Made by a program: the position numbers and the translations under genes
Origin: Acidobacteriota bacterium
GTDB taxonomy: Bacteria; Acidobacteriota; Terriglobia; Bryobacterales; Bryobacteraceae
Reading direction: 5' to 3'
Assembly: GCA_025350695.1 (NCBI GenBank)
Contig: JANXXI010000321.1
Coordinates: 1 to 47,372, forward strand
Length of the DNA: 47,372 nt
Shown: piece after piece, positions 1 to 8,236 of the stretch
How the letters are laid out: the number at the start of each line of letters is the position of its first letter
Numbering within the stretch: the stretch's first letter is position 1
The notes under the pieces: generated by a model
Seen by the model: the letters and a program-made list of their open reading frames with translations, nothing else
Told to the model about the DNA's origin: nothing
Database searches by the model: none

Positions 1-450
1 GTTCATCTGAATGCAACCGGAAGCATGCGCGGCGGTGTCGGTATACATGGAGCGCAGCACGCAAAGGTCGTCGGCGAATTTTGCGACGTTGGGGAAGAGA
101 CTGCTTATGGGTAAGCCGCTTTGGCCGTGTTGGGTGAAAGGGAACGGGGACTTCATTAAGCGTCCGATGGGGCGGCCGTTGGAGCCGACTTCAATGCCGC
201 CGCTGTAGGCTGTGCCATGGTGTTTTTCGAGGGCCGGTTTAGGGTCGAAGGTATCGACCTGGCTGGGGCCTCCGTTCATGAAGAGGAACACGCAACGCTT
301 GGCTTTGGCTGGGAAGTGTTGTGGCTTGGGAGCGAGAGGGTTTGATGGCGTGGCGGCTTGGGCGAAGTATTGGTCGCGCAGGAGCAGGTCGGTGAGGGCG
401 AGCATTGGGAAGCGGGCGCCTGTATTCATCAGCCATTCTCGTCGGTTCAT
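1..450 (-). CDS. DUF1501 family protein, N-terminal part (cut by window edge)
   Basis: Reverse-strand open frame of 150 codons starting at an ATG at 450 and running off the left edge. It begins MNRREWLMNTGARFPMLAL, a Tat-like N-terminus of the kind seen in DUF1501 proteins, and continues with the family hallmarks KAKRCVFLFMNGGPSQVDTFDPKP (about residues 51-74), a 'SPFPFTQHGQSG' block and 'LRSMYTDTAAHASG'. DUF1501 belongs to the alkaline phosphatase/sulfatase-like superfamily; its substrate is unknown. It lies downstream of, and in the same direction as, the PSD1 gene at 560-2863, the usual pairing in Acidobacteriota, Planctomycetes and Verrucomicrobia, and is probably co-transcribed with it. 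The C-terminal two thirds are missing only because of the window boundary. Confidence 0.9.
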   Translation of the reverse strand, partial: MNRREWLMNTGARFPMLALTDLLLRDQYFAQAATPSNPLAPKPQHFPAKAKRCVFLFMNGGPSQVDTFDPKPALEKHHGTAYSGGIEVGSNGRPIGRLMKSPFPFTQHGQSGLPISSLFPNVAKFADDLCVLRSMYTDTAAHASGCIQMN

Positions 451-501
451 TTTCGGCTCCTTGGATTGCAGGTGGTTTGGGATGTGTTCGGTTCCTCAGC
501 A

Positions 502-539
502 GGCTGGCCGGGGGGCCAGCCGCAGACCAGGGGGTCTGC
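502..539. repeat. Two tandem perfect GC-rich hairpins between PSD1 and DUF1501 genes
   Basis: GGCTGGCC (502-509), loop GGGG, GGCCAGCC (514-521), directly followed by GCAGACC (522-528), loop AGGG, GGTCTGC (533-539). Both stems are perfect. They sit in the 109-bp gap between two co-directional genes. No T-run follows on the minus strand, so a classical terminator is unlikely. The pair resembles a REP-type element or an mRNA-stabilising structure; that is inference. Confidence 0.7.
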
Positions 540-559
540 CCCACTTTTGCCTTTCGGTG

Positions 560-2863
560 CTAGTCGGGGTAGACGAATTCGTTTAGGTTGAAAATTACTC
601 GGGCTACTTGTTCTAGGGGCTGATTCTTTAAGAATGTCTGCATTTGATCCTTCTCTTTTGGGGTCGGCGGACGGGCTAGTGTTAGGCGAAAGGCGAGGTC
701 GATTTGCTTTGCGGGATTTGGGCCGGCTTCGCGACGCAAGCGGTTTGCGAAGTGGACGGATTGGCGATTTATTAAGTCGCCGTTAAAGAGCGTCAGTGCT
801 TGCGTGGGCACGTTGGTGTTCAGGCGTTTGGCTGCGGAGCGGACGGTGTCGCAGAAGTCCAGCACCTCGAAGATGGGGACGACGAAGGCGCGCTTGATGA
901 AGGCGTAAATGGCGCGGCGGGAAGCTTCCTGTTCGTTGAACGGACGCCAGATGGATTCGGGGTCGCTATTTCCTTCGAGCGCTTCCTTCGGCACGTTGGG
1001 GTAGACGCTGGGGCCGTACATTTTCCGATTGAGCGAGCCGCTTACGGCTAGGACGGAATCGTGAATTGCTTCAACTTCAAGACGGCGCATGGGCATGCGC
1101 CACAGCAGGCGGTTTTCAGGATCCTCGGCCAGATATTTTTCGTTGACCGTACGGCTCATACGGTAAGCGTTGCTTTGGAGGATCAGACGGTGAAGTTTCT
1201 TAACGCTCCAGCCGTTGTCGACAAAGTAGTTGGCCAGGAAATCGAGCAGTTCCGGATGCGTGGGCCGTTCGCCCATGACGCCGAAATCATTGGGAGTGCG
1301 GACCAGGCCTTCGCCGAAATGGGCTTGCCAGATGCGGTTGACGGTGACCCTGGCGGTGAGTGGGTTTTCCTTTGAGACCAGCCATTGAGCGAGGGCAAGA
1401 CGGCGACCGCTTGAATTTTTCAGTTGCGGGAATGTTGGTTGTTTCGGAGTTAATATGTCTGGTACAGCGGGGCCCACTTCGGGGCCTGGGCTTGAGGCGC
1501 TCCCGCGGATCATTATATTAGTTGTGCGCGGTTGGGGTTTGAGTTCCTGGAGGAAATAGGCTCGCTCCGTATCTTCGCGCCGCTGTTCCAATTGGCACAT
1601 CTGATCTTCCATCCCCTCGAGTTCCAGCACGATGCTTTCGGGTACGGGCTTACGGATGTAGGGACGGCGTGAATCTTCAAGGAAGCGATCGAGACGGCGG
1701 ACCTTGCGATCATGCTCGGCGATAGCGAGAGCTTTTGGGCCGGTGGGAACGGCTAGTTCGGTGCGTCCGTTGCGCCATCGTTCCAGGCCGCGGAAGACCG
1801 ACACCATGCTGTAGTAATCCTTGGTGCTGAGCGGCTCGAACTTGTGGTTGTGGCAGCGGGCACAGCCTAGCGTCAGGCCAAGGAACACTTGAGAGGTTGT
1901 GGAGACCATGTCATCGAGCTGATCGAACTGGTCGGTAAGCGGGTCGGACGGTTCATCGTCCCACGGGCCGAGGGCGTGATAGGCGGTAGCAATTTGAGTG
2001 GTGGGCGTCGGGTTGGGCAGTTCGTCGCCGGCCAGTTGTTCGAGAGTGAATTGGTTGAAAGGCTTATCCTCGTTGAAAGCGCGGATGACGTAATCGCGAT
2101 ACTTCCAGACGTAGGGTTTGGCGGCGTCGCGTTCGTAGCCGTTCGATTCCCCGTAGCGGACCACATCGAGCCAGTGACGGGCCCAGCGTTCCCCGTAAGT
2201 TGGGCGGGCTAGCAAATTTTCGACGAGTGCATCGAGATTTGGCTTGGCGGCGAAAGCAGCTTGTTCGGCGAGCGTGGGCGGGAGGCCGGTGAGGTTCAAG
2301 TAGAGCCGGCGCATCAGTTGATTGGGTGAGGCGGCGGGGTTGGGTTTCCAGCCTTTCGCTTCGAGCTTAGCCAAGATGAAAGCGTCAATGGGATTGCGGA
2401 CCCAGGCGGTGTTTTTCACTTGGGGCGGTGGAAGAACTTTGGGTTGTTGCAAGGACCAGTGCTGCTTGGGGTCGGGCTTGGCGGAATCTGGGGAGCGTGG
2501 CGCATCATCGGGCCAGGTGGCGCCGCGGTCGATCCAGGTCTTAAGAAGTTGGATGTCAGTGGCGGCGAGGCGTTTGCCTCCGGGGGGCATCACTAATTTT
2601 GGATCAGCGCCTGTAACATAGCGGATGAGCAGGCTTTTTTCGCTGGAGCCGGGAACAATAGCCGGAAGACCGGATGCACCACCATGGAACGCGTCGGCCT
2701 TTCGGTCAAGCCTGAATTCGCTTTGATGCATAGAGGGACCGTGGCACATCGTGCAGTTCTTGGTGAAGATTGGTCTAATGTCGCGAAGGAAATCGGGCGA
2801 GGCTTCAGCGGCGGCGAGCAGGGCCGGGGTGAAGACGACAATCGGGATGACCGACCGTAGCAT
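560..2863 (-). CDS. PSD1 and planctomycete cytochrome C domain protein (DUF1549/DUF1553)
   Basis: A 767-residue protein with an N-terminal hydrophobic signal (about residues 3-20). The PSCyt1-type heme site C37-T-M-C40-H41 follows 'DFLRDIRPIFTKN'. Next come DUF1549 ('ARPTYGERWARHWLDVVRYGES' region and a second 'GCARCHNHKFEP' motif) and DUF1553 ('TARVTVNRIWQAHFGEGLV', 'NVPTQALTLFNGD'). Proteins of this kind are exported and expected to bind heme c; their substrate is unknown, although polysaccharide or redox roles have been proposed for the family. The gene precedes a DUF1501 gene in the same direction with a 109-bp gap containing two hairpins. The ATG at 2863 gives a sensible signal peptide. 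It lacks the LamG insert found in its relative at 25218-28352. Confidence 0.93.
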   Translation of the reverse strand: MLRSVIPIVVFTPALLAAAEASPDFLRDIRPIFTKNCTMCHGPSMHQSEFRLDRKADAFHGGASGLPAIVPGSSEKSLLIRYVTGADPKLVMPPGGKRLAATDIQLLKTWIDRGATWPDDAPRSPDSAKPDPKQHWSLQQPKVLPPPQVKNTAWVRNPIDAFILAKLEAKGWKPNPAASPNQLMRRLYLNLTGLPPTLAEQAAFAAKPNLDALVENLLARPTYGERWARHWLDVVRYGESNGYERDAAKPYVWKYRDYVIRAFNEDKPFNQFTLEQLAGDELPNPTPTTQIATAYHALGPWDDEPSDPLTDQFDQLDDMVSTTSQVFLGLTLGCARCHNHKFEPLSTKDYYSMVSVFRGLERWRNGRTELAVPTGPKALAIAEHDRKVRRLDRFLEDSRRPYIRKPVPESIVLELEGMEDQMCQLEQRREDTERAYFLQELKPQPRTTNIMIRGSASSPGPEVGPAVPDILTPKQPTFPQLKNSSGRRLALAQWLVSKENPLTARVTVNRIWQAHFGEGLVRTPNDFGVMGERPTHPELLDFLANYFVDNGWSVKKLHRLILQSNAYRMSRTVNEKYLAEDPENRLLWRMPMRRLEVEAIHDSVLAVSGSLNRKMYGPSVYPNVPKEALEGNSDPESIWRPFNEQEASRRAIYAFIKRAFVVPIFEVLDFCDTVRSAAKRLNTNVPTQALTLFNGDLINRQSVHFANRLRREAGPNPAKQIDLAFRLTLARPPTPKEKDQMQTFLKNQPLEQVARVIFNLNEFVYPD

Positions 2864-2949
2864 GCTTGCCGTTATTTTACACCTTGCTCAAGTGAAAGTC
2901 GCGTGAGTAGTGTGTTTTGTGATTGTGAATAGGGGATGAGCCCTATCTG

Positions 2950-3061
2950 AAAAAGGGGGACTGACGGAAACAGACAGCCTTTTTTCGCAAAGTACCTTTC
3001 GGAAAAATCAATCTCACGCCGTAGCGGAAAAAGATGTCAATTTCCGTCAGTCCCCCTTTTT
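2950..3061. repeat. Long inverted repeat (MITE/REP-like) upstream of hemQ
   Basis: The outer 21 bp of each end (2950-2970 and 3041-3061) are perfect inverted copies containing GGGGGACTGACGGAAA. After that, similarity continues imperfectly for about 18 more bases per arm (CAGACAGCCTTTTTTCGC against TTGACATCTTTTTCCGC on the opposite strand), giving arms of about 40 nt around a central loop. It lies in the 249-bp space between the divergent PSD1 gene and hemQ. No target-site duplication is obvious and no ORF is inside. It is consistent with a non-autonomous mobile or REP-type palindrome; function unknown. Confidence 0.8.
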
Positions 3062-3112
3062 CTACGGCGGTTTAGTTAGTGATTTCATACGCGGGTCCGT
3101 TAGACTATTGTT

Positions 3113-3919
3113 GTGAGCAACACAAACATCCCCGCGGTTCCCCTAACCCTTGAAGGCGCAGCCGTTCTGCACCAACTGTTTCGCATTGAATGGAGCAAAT
3201 GGAATGCCCTTGAAGCCGGAAAGAAGCAGAGCATTCTGGACGAGGCGAAACAATTCTTTGTGAGACTGGAAGGGGCCAATTCCGGGCTGTTTTCCATTCT
3301 TGGCCATAAAGGCGATTTGATGCTGGTGCATTTCCGTAGCGGCTTCCCGGAGATTAGTGAAGTAGAGTTGGCTGTCAGCAAGCTGGAACTAAATCAATAC
3401 TTGGTCCAGACCACGTCGTACGTTTCAGTAGTTGAGCTGGGGCTGTACGAATCGACACAGAAAATTTACGGGGCGTTGATGGAAAAAGGCGTGATACCCA
3501 ATACGCCGGAGTGGGCCACGGGTGTGCAGGAAATGTTGGCGCATCAGAGGACGGCGATGGCTCCGCGGCTGTTCCCGGATGTTCCCGCCCGCAAGTATAT
3601 TTGCTTTTATCCGATGGACCGGCGGAGGGGTGAACAGAACAATTGGTACATGGAATCGCTGCCGGACCGGGCGCGCTTGATGCACGAACACGGCATGGTA
3701 GGGCGGCGTTATGCGGATGTGGTGAAGCAGATCATCTCCGGTTCGATTGGGTTCGATGATTGGGAATGGGGTGTGACCTTATTCGCTGACGATCCGCTGG
3801 TTTTCAAGAAGCTGATTTACGAAATGCGGTTTGACGAGGTGAGCGCGGTGTATGCGGAATTTGGGGTGTTTTATTTTGGGATGCGGCATTCGGCGGCGGA
3901 ACTAGAAAAATTGTTCTAA
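3113..3919 (+). CDS. hemQ: Coproheme decarboxylase / chlorite dismutase-like heme protein (HemQ/ChdC)
   Basis: A 268-residue protein matching the HemQ branch of the chlorite dismutase family, which converts coproheme III to heme b with peroxide in the coproporphyrin-dependent heme pathway. The C-terminal half is strongly diagnostic: 'FYPMDRRRGEQNNWYM' (about 165-180; Y166 matches the catalytic tyrosine), 'LMHEHGMVGRRY' (H193 matches the proximal heme ligand), 'IISGSIGFDDWEWGVTLFADDP' (207-228) and 'LIYEMRFDEVSAVYAEFG'. Length is typical. The start is a GTG at 3113 with no strong Shine-Dalgarno, so a slightly later start is possible. No other heme genes are nearby; the next gene, a DUF2339 membrane protein, begins 27 nt downstream. 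The large inverted repeat lies 52 nt upstream. Confidence 0.93.
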   Translation: MSNTNIPAVPLTLEGAAVLHQLFRIEWSKWNALEAGKKQSILDEAKQFFVRLEGANSGLFSILGHKGDLMLVHFRSGFPEISEVELAVSKLELNQYLVQTTSYVSVVELGLYESTQKIYGALMEKGVIPNTPEWATGVQEMLAHQRTAMAPRLFPDVPARKYICFYPMDRRRGEQNNWYMESLPDRARLMHEHGMVGRRYADVVKQIISGSIGFDDWEWGVTLFADDPLVFKKLIYEMRFDEVSAVYAEFGVFYFGMRHSAAELEKLF

Positions 3920-3946
3920 CGAAGTATTTTCTGAAAGAGTCATCTC

Positions 3947-6322
3947 GTGGAAATAATCTTCTTTGTCTTCGTCGCCGGGTTGATTTTCTTGTGGAGTCAA
4001 CTGCGTTTGAATGACTTGGGCGATAGGCTGAGCATTGCGGAGCGGCGTATCGCGGAGTTGGCGGAGCAGTTGAGAAAGACGCCGGATTTGGACTTGGCGA
4101 TTGAGCCCATGGTGCGGAATATCGTCGAAGTTGTTAGGGAACCGGCAACAGTAGAGGAGCACCTTCCGCCACCCTTGCCGCCGCCATTACCTGTTGTTGA
4201 GCCTGTTCCCCAACCAGTGATGGCCGCAAGCGAACGGCGGTCGCTTGAAGTCACCATTGGGCAAAGCTGGCTGAGCAAGATCGGCGTTGTCAGTTTGCTG
4301 ATTGCGCTATCCCTTTTATTGATCAATACACTTTCTAGCCACGGGCCCTATGGCAAAGTGGCTACGGCTTACGGGGTCAGTCTGGCGCTGCTGGGTGTTG
4401 GGACTTGGTTTGAGCGCGGAACGCGGCCGAAAGCGTTGGCCTGGTCGCTAATCGGTGGCGGATGGGCGGGCATCTACTTCACGACTTACGCGATTCATGG
4501 CTTGGAACCGGTGAGGCTTATCCAATCGCCTACGCTGGCGATGGTGACGCTGTTGGGCGTGGCGCTGGTGATGGTGCTGCACTCGTTGCGGTACGAATCG
4601 CAGACAGTGACGGCAGTGGCTTTTTGTGCGGCGTTTGCAGCGTTTGAAGTGGCGCCGCTCGATCTTTTCACTTCGATCGCGGGTATTCCGTTGCTGTTAT
4701 TCCTGTTGTGCATTTGCTTTAAGAAGACTTGGGATTGGTTGCCGGTTAGCGGCATTGTGTTCGCCTATGTTGCTGCTTCACTGAATTTCCATGGAGCGGA
4801 CTCTGTGCGTTACGCCTATGAGTGGGGGCAGCCTGTTATCTGGACTTATTGGCTGCTGATTGAAGCGTACGATTTTCTACGTTACGACGCGGAACGGCCC
4901 GTGTTTCCCATCAACGCTAGTGGTCTAATGGCGTCGACGCTGCTTACGAGTTCATGGACGGATTCGATGAAGCCGGACCATTTCATTGAACTGGCTTCGC
5001 TCGCTTTTCTGATATCGGCTATCTCGCGGTATCGAAAGCAGAGGGCTCTGGGCCCGGAGAAAGTCGAGGCGCTTAGTCCGGGGGGCTTTACCGCCTGCAT
5101 GATTGTTTCGGCCTTGCTGGCATCGATGGGGATTGGGAGGCACTTCCACGGCGTTTGGCGGGTGTTTGCCTGGACGATTCACGCTGAGATGCTGGTGTTG
5201 GCTGGTTGGCAATTGCGGAATCGGTTTCTTCACGGGTTGGGAGGCATTCTATTCTTGCCGGCGACATTGCAGGTGCTAGGGAACGTGTCGGCGGAGAAGG
5301 TTAGGGTTGCGGGCGGTTCGTGGCGGGAGGACATTTGGGTTGGTTCACTGCTAACCGGGGTGCTGTATGCCAATCGTTTTGCGTTGGGGCTGTGGGAACC
5401 GTTTAGTTATGCGGCTTCGGTGGTGGTGGGGTACTTCCTGTTTCAGGAAACGTCTGCCGACTTTCGGCCACTAGCTTTCACCTTGGCTACGGTGGTGTTG
5501 GCTGCTGCCGGAAGGAATTGGCGGCACCAGGAATTGTCCTTTCAAGCGGCGGGTTTCACGGCTGTGGGATTGGCAGTGCTAGTGGCGGCAACACCGGCCA
5601 CTAATTATTGGCTGACAATCGGGGCTCCTGCAGTGATTTATGCTGGGGCCGCCTGGATTGTGCGGGAAGACGCGGTTGCGCGGCAAGCTTGCATCTCCGC
5701 GGCGAATTTGTTTTGCGCTTACTTGATTCACAGAGTCTTGCGGGCTCCCTGGATCGCGGCGGGCTGGGCGCTGCAGATGATGGCGTGTTGGACAGTGGGA
5801 ATTCGCGGAAACCTAGTTATGCAGCGATTGCAAGTCATTCCCTTGGCGCTAGCGGTGATTGTCTACATGCTGGAACACGAGAGCGCGGTGATTCACGCTA
5901 CGGCTCTGCGGATATTTGTACTGGCTTGCTTCATGGCGGTTGGTTTGCTTCGGCCCTATTTGAAAGACAAGTACACGTTCTTCATTAGGCCGGGGGCTCT
6001 GGTGATCGGCATTGCGATGCTGACATTTTTGATCCTTGATGAAGTACAGCCGGGGAGTTTGACCGTATCGTGGGCGGCGGAGGCGGCGGGGTTGATACTG
6101 CTGGGCATTCCGGTGCGAGACAGAATCGTGCGAGTGGCGGGGCTGTTTGTGTTCGCGTTGGCAATCGGCCGGGTACTGGTTTATGATCTGCCTGCCCGCG
6201 ATTCCACGGGACGCATTCTGACATTTGTTGGCCTGGGAGTGTTGCTGTTGGGCGTCTCTTGGGCATACACTCAATTTGGTAACGCCATCAAGGCGTACTT
6301 GAAGGAGCCTGAATCAGAATGA
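3947..6322 (+). CDS. DUF2339 polytopic membrane protein
   Basis: A 791-residue protein. One N-terminal membrane segment (about 1-18) is followed by a coiled-coil-like stretch (about 20-45), a proline-rich linker ('PPPLPPPLPVVEPVP', about 73-90) and then many hydrophobic segments from about 115 to the C-terminus. This layout and the 'GQSWLSKIGVVSLLIALSLLL' block are typical of the DUF2339 family, predicted inner-membrane proteins of unknown function. The start is a GTG at 3947; the first residues are already the membrane segment. Its last four bases overlap the start of the isomerase-like gene (ATGA), so the two are translationally linked. Confidence 0.85.
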   Translation: MEIIFFVFVAGLIFLWSQLRLNDLGDRLSIAERRIAELAEQLRKTPDLDLAIEPMVRNIVEVVREPATVEEHLPPPLPPPLPVVEPVPQPVMAASERRSLEVTIGQSWLSKIGVVSLLIALSLLLINTLSSHGPYGKVATAYGVSLALLGVGTWFERGTRPKALAWSLIGGGWAGIYFTTYAIHGLEPVRLIQSPTLAMVTLLGVALVMVLHSLRYESQTVTAVAFCAAFAAFEVAPLDLFTSIAGIPLLLFLLCICFKKTWDWLPVSGIVFAYVAASLNFHGADSVRYAYEWGQPVIWTYWLLIEAYDFLRYDAERPVFPINASGLMASTLLTSSWTDSMKPDHFIELASLAFLISAISRYRKQRALGPEKVEALSPGGFTACMIVSALLASMGIGRHFHGVWRVFAWTIHAEMLVLAGWQLRNRFLHGLGGILFLPATLQVLGNVSAEKVRVAGGSWREDIWVGSLLTGVLYANRFALGLWEPFSYAASVVVGYFLFQETSADFRPLAFTLATVVLAAAGRNWRHQELSFQAAGFTAVGLAVLVAATPATNYWLTIGAPAVIYAGAAWIVREDAVARQACISAANLFCAYLIHRVLRAPWIAAGWALQMMACWTVGIRGNLVMQRLQVIPLALAVIVYMLEHESAVIHATALRIFVLACFMAVGLLRPYLKDKYTFFIRPGALVIGIAMLTFLILDEVQPGSLTVSWAAEAAGLILLGIPVRDRIVRVAGLFVFALAIGRVLVYDLPARDSTGRILTFVGLGVLLLGVSWAYTQFGNAIKAYLKEPESE

Positions 6323-7209
6323 TGGATGTGAGTCGTAGAGCGTTTCTGGGTGCGGCGGCGGCAGTGCCATTGTCCGCGGCGAAGTTTACTAAGGTTATCG
6401 GCGTGCAGCTATATACAGTACGCAATGTTTATCCCAAAGAGGCGCGCAAGACTATTGAAACCATTGCTCAGATTGGGTTCAAAGAAGTGGAGACGCTGCG
6501 GCCAACACTGGATACGGCTCTGCCACTACTGAAGGAATTTGGATTGAACCCGGTGAGTGGCCACTACGAGACGCCGTTCGTCACCGGAAATTGGGAGGCG
6601 TGGAAGGGCGCGTTTCCAAAGGGCAAGCCTGAGAATTTGGATTGGGCGCGGCTGTGCGAAACGGCGGCGGAGGCTGGACAGAAGTACATGGTGATTCCCT
6701 ATGTGCAGCCGGGCGAACGGGGGAAGACGCTGGATTCTTACAAGACTTTTGCGGACCAGCTGAACGTGGCTGGCAAGGCGACCAAGGCGGCGGGCATGCA
6801 GATGGCCTATCATCACCATGCTTTTGAGTTCGGCGAGTTGGAAGGGAAACGCATCATTGATGTGCTGCTGGAGCGCACTGACCCGAAGTTGATGCAACTT
6901 GAGATGGATGTATTTTGGGTGGCGATTGCTGGTGAGGATCCGGTGAAGATGCTGAACAAGTGGAAGGGGCGCGTGGCTCTGATGCATCTTAAAGACAAGG
7001 ACGCGGCGGCGCCGAAGATGTTCGGTGAGGGCGTGCCTGCTTCTGCGTTCAAGGAAGTCGGGTATGGGACATTGGACTTTCCAGCGATTTTGAAAACGGC
7101 GCAGAAGACTGGTGTGAAGCACTATTTTGTGGAGCAGGATCAGACGGCGGGAAATCCGCTGGATAGCATTCGCAAGAGCTTTGAGAAGTTGAAGGGGATG
7201 GACGTTTAG
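6319..7209 (+). CDS. Tat-exported sugar phosphate isomerase/epimerase-like TIM-barrel protein
   Basis: A 296-residue protein starting MMDVSRRAFLGAAAAVPLSA, a Tat signal (RRAFLG at 6-11), followed by an AP-endonuclease-2/xylose-isomerase-like barrel: 'GVQLYTVRN' (28-36), 'IAQIGFKEVE', 'MQMAYHHHAFEF' and 'GRVALMHLKDKD' (metal-site region), 'GYGTLDFPAIL' and 'HYFVEQDQ'. Family members isomerise or epimerise sugars or inositols; many secreted copies in Acidobacteriota and Planctomycetes have unknown substrates. The ATG overlaps the DUF2339 stop by 4 nt. Downstream is a palindromic repeat, then the convergent osmC-like gene. Confidence 0.9.
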   Translation: MMDVSRRAFLGAAAAVPLSAAKFTKVIGVQLYTVRNVYPKEARKTIETIAQIGFKEVETLRPTLDTALPLLKEFGLNPVSGHYETPFVTGNWEAWKGAFPKGKPENLDWARLCETAAEAGQKYMVIPYVQPGERGKTLDSYKTFADQLNVAGKATKAAGMQMAYHHHAFEFGELEGKRIIDVLLERTDPKLMQLEMDVFWVAIAGEDPVKMLNKWKGRVALMHLKDKDAAAPKMFGEGVPASAFKEVGYGTLDFPAILKTAQKTGVKHYFVEQDQTAGNPLDSIRKSFEKLKGMDV

Positions 7210-7211
7210 TT

Positions 7212-7326
7212 TAGCAGCCCGTGGGCGAAAGTCCACTCCCTTACGGTCGTGGCTCGGTAAGGCGTTGATTCTACTGAGCCGCGCGCGTCAGCAAGCGGCA
7301 TTCCAGGACTTTCACCACGGGCTATT
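7212..7326. repeat. Long palindromic intergenic repeat (REP-like) between convergent genes
   Basis: The left arm AGCCCGTGGGCGAAAGTCC (7215-7233) pairs with GGACTTTCACCACGGGCT (7306-7323) with one small mismatch/indel. Inside, GGCTCGGTA (7251-7259) pairs with TACTGAGCC (7272-7280) with one wobble. The core CTCCCTTACGGTCGTGGC is of a type I associate with multi-copy intergenic repeats in Acidobacteriota and Planctomycetes; that is from memory and cannot be checked here. It fills the 133-bp gap between two convergent genes, so it could also act as a bidirectional transcription end. Confidence 0.75.
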
Positions 7327-7342
7327 AAGCTCTGCGGAGACC

Positions 7343-7819
7343 TTATTCCTCTACCTCAATCATGGGTTCGTGTAGGACGGGAAAATTTACTGACCTCGCA
7401 ATGAAGCATAACTTGGGGGCTTCGCCGTGGAGCTTCAGTGCTACATCGCGATTCGATGCGGCGGTTATGCGCACGCGGGGATGTAACGTTACTTCGGTCA
7501 TTTGTCCACCGCCGTCATCGGTCTCGTTCATGGACCCAGTGGCGTGGTCTGAGTAAGCAGTGACCACAATGTTATTGATCGCGCACAAGTGAAGGTACGT
7601 CAGAAGGTGACAGGATGAAAGTGCGGCGACAAGGAGTTCTTCGGGATTGTAACGGGCGGCGTCTCCGCGAAAGGTGGGATCGGACGAACCTTCTAAAACG
7701 GGTTTGCCTGGACCGGTGAACTGGTGGTTGCGGCTGTAACTACGATACGTTGATGTGCCTTCACCGCTGTTCCCTGTCCAATTCAAGTCGATCTGGTAGG
7801 TGTGTTCGCGGTGTCGCAT
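7343..7819 (-). CDS. OsmC/Ohr family peroxiredoxin-like protein
   Basis: A 158-residue OsmC-family protein. Visible landmarks are 'GDAARYNPEELLVAALSSCHLLTYLHLC' with the first conserved cysteine C70, and C138 in 'PKLCFIARSVNFPV'. These two match the redox cysteine pair with which OsmC/Ohr enzymes reduce organic hydroperoxides using dithiols. E61 in 'NPEELL' fits the conserved acidic residue. It is the last gene of the PIG-L-like/hpnH/132-aa/osmC unit, 18 nt after the preceding stop. Sub-family (OsmC, YhfA or LDsbAC-like) is not resolved; protection of membrane lipids from peroxides would fit its position next to a hopanoid gene but is inference. Confidence 0.88.
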   Translation of the reverse strand: MRHREHTYQIDLNWTGNSGEGTSTYRSYSRNHQFTGPGKPVLEGSSDPTFRGDAARYNPEELLVAALSSCHLLTYLHLCAINNIVVTAYSDHATGSMNETDDGGGQMTEVTLHPRVRITAASNRDVALKLHGEAPKLCFIARSVNFPVLHEPMIEVEE

Positions 7820-7837
7820 GTTAGTCTTCTTCTTTCA

Positions 7838-8236
7838 TTACTCTTCTTCGAGAGACTCCGGCTTCAGTTCGATCTGTTGTTCTCCGGCGGCTTTTTTCTC
7901 TTGATACTTGCGCACCCAGGCTTCCCAACTTTTCCCGGCGGCGGTGTCGCGGCCACTGAAGGCCAGGCCCGCTATATCGGAATAGGAAACGGAGATGCGC
8001 TTATTGCTGCCGGCGGGAATAATCCGCACTACGGAATTTTCGAGTTTATCGGAGGTGCGGCGATCGAACACGTAACCGGCTATCGTCGAGCCGTCGCGGC
8101 GGGTAATGGTGACATCGCCGCGATAATCGAAGGCTTTTTCGAGACCGAGGCGAATTTCCTCTTCGGTGGCCAAGTCCCAAATCGCGCCTTGCAGATTCTC
8201 CCGATGGGCTGCGGTAGCTGTTGAGTCCGAACTCAT
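7838..8236 (-). CDS. Conserved small protein of unknown function in hpnH operon
   Basis: A 132-residue soluble, charged protein with no signal peptide or membrane segment. The core 'AFDYRGDVTITRRDGSTIAGYVFDRR' (34-59), '...VVRIIPAGSNKRISVSYSDIAGLAFSGRDTAAGKSWEAWVRKYQEKK' alternates short beta-strand-like stretches, reminiscent of an Sm-like or small beta-barrel fold, with a helical, acidic tail. I do not recognise the family. Its ATG overlaps the hpnH stop by one base (TGATG), indicating translational coupling and suggesting a role tied to HpnH or hopanoid modification. The coupling is seen; the role is inferred. Confidence 0.8.
   Translation of the reverse strand: MSSDSTATAAHRENLQGAIWDLATEEEIRLGLEKAFDYRGDVTITRRDGSTIAGYVFDRRTSDKLENSVVRIIPAGSNKRISVSYSDIAGLAFSGRDTAAGKSWEAWVRKYQEKKAAGEQQIELKPESLEEE

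Noticed and set aside
6526-7236. 236-codon minus-strand frame opposite the sugar isomerase-like gene
   Set aside because: His/Arg/Leu-rich shadow sequence; the plus strand has a Tat signal and a TIM-barrel pattern.
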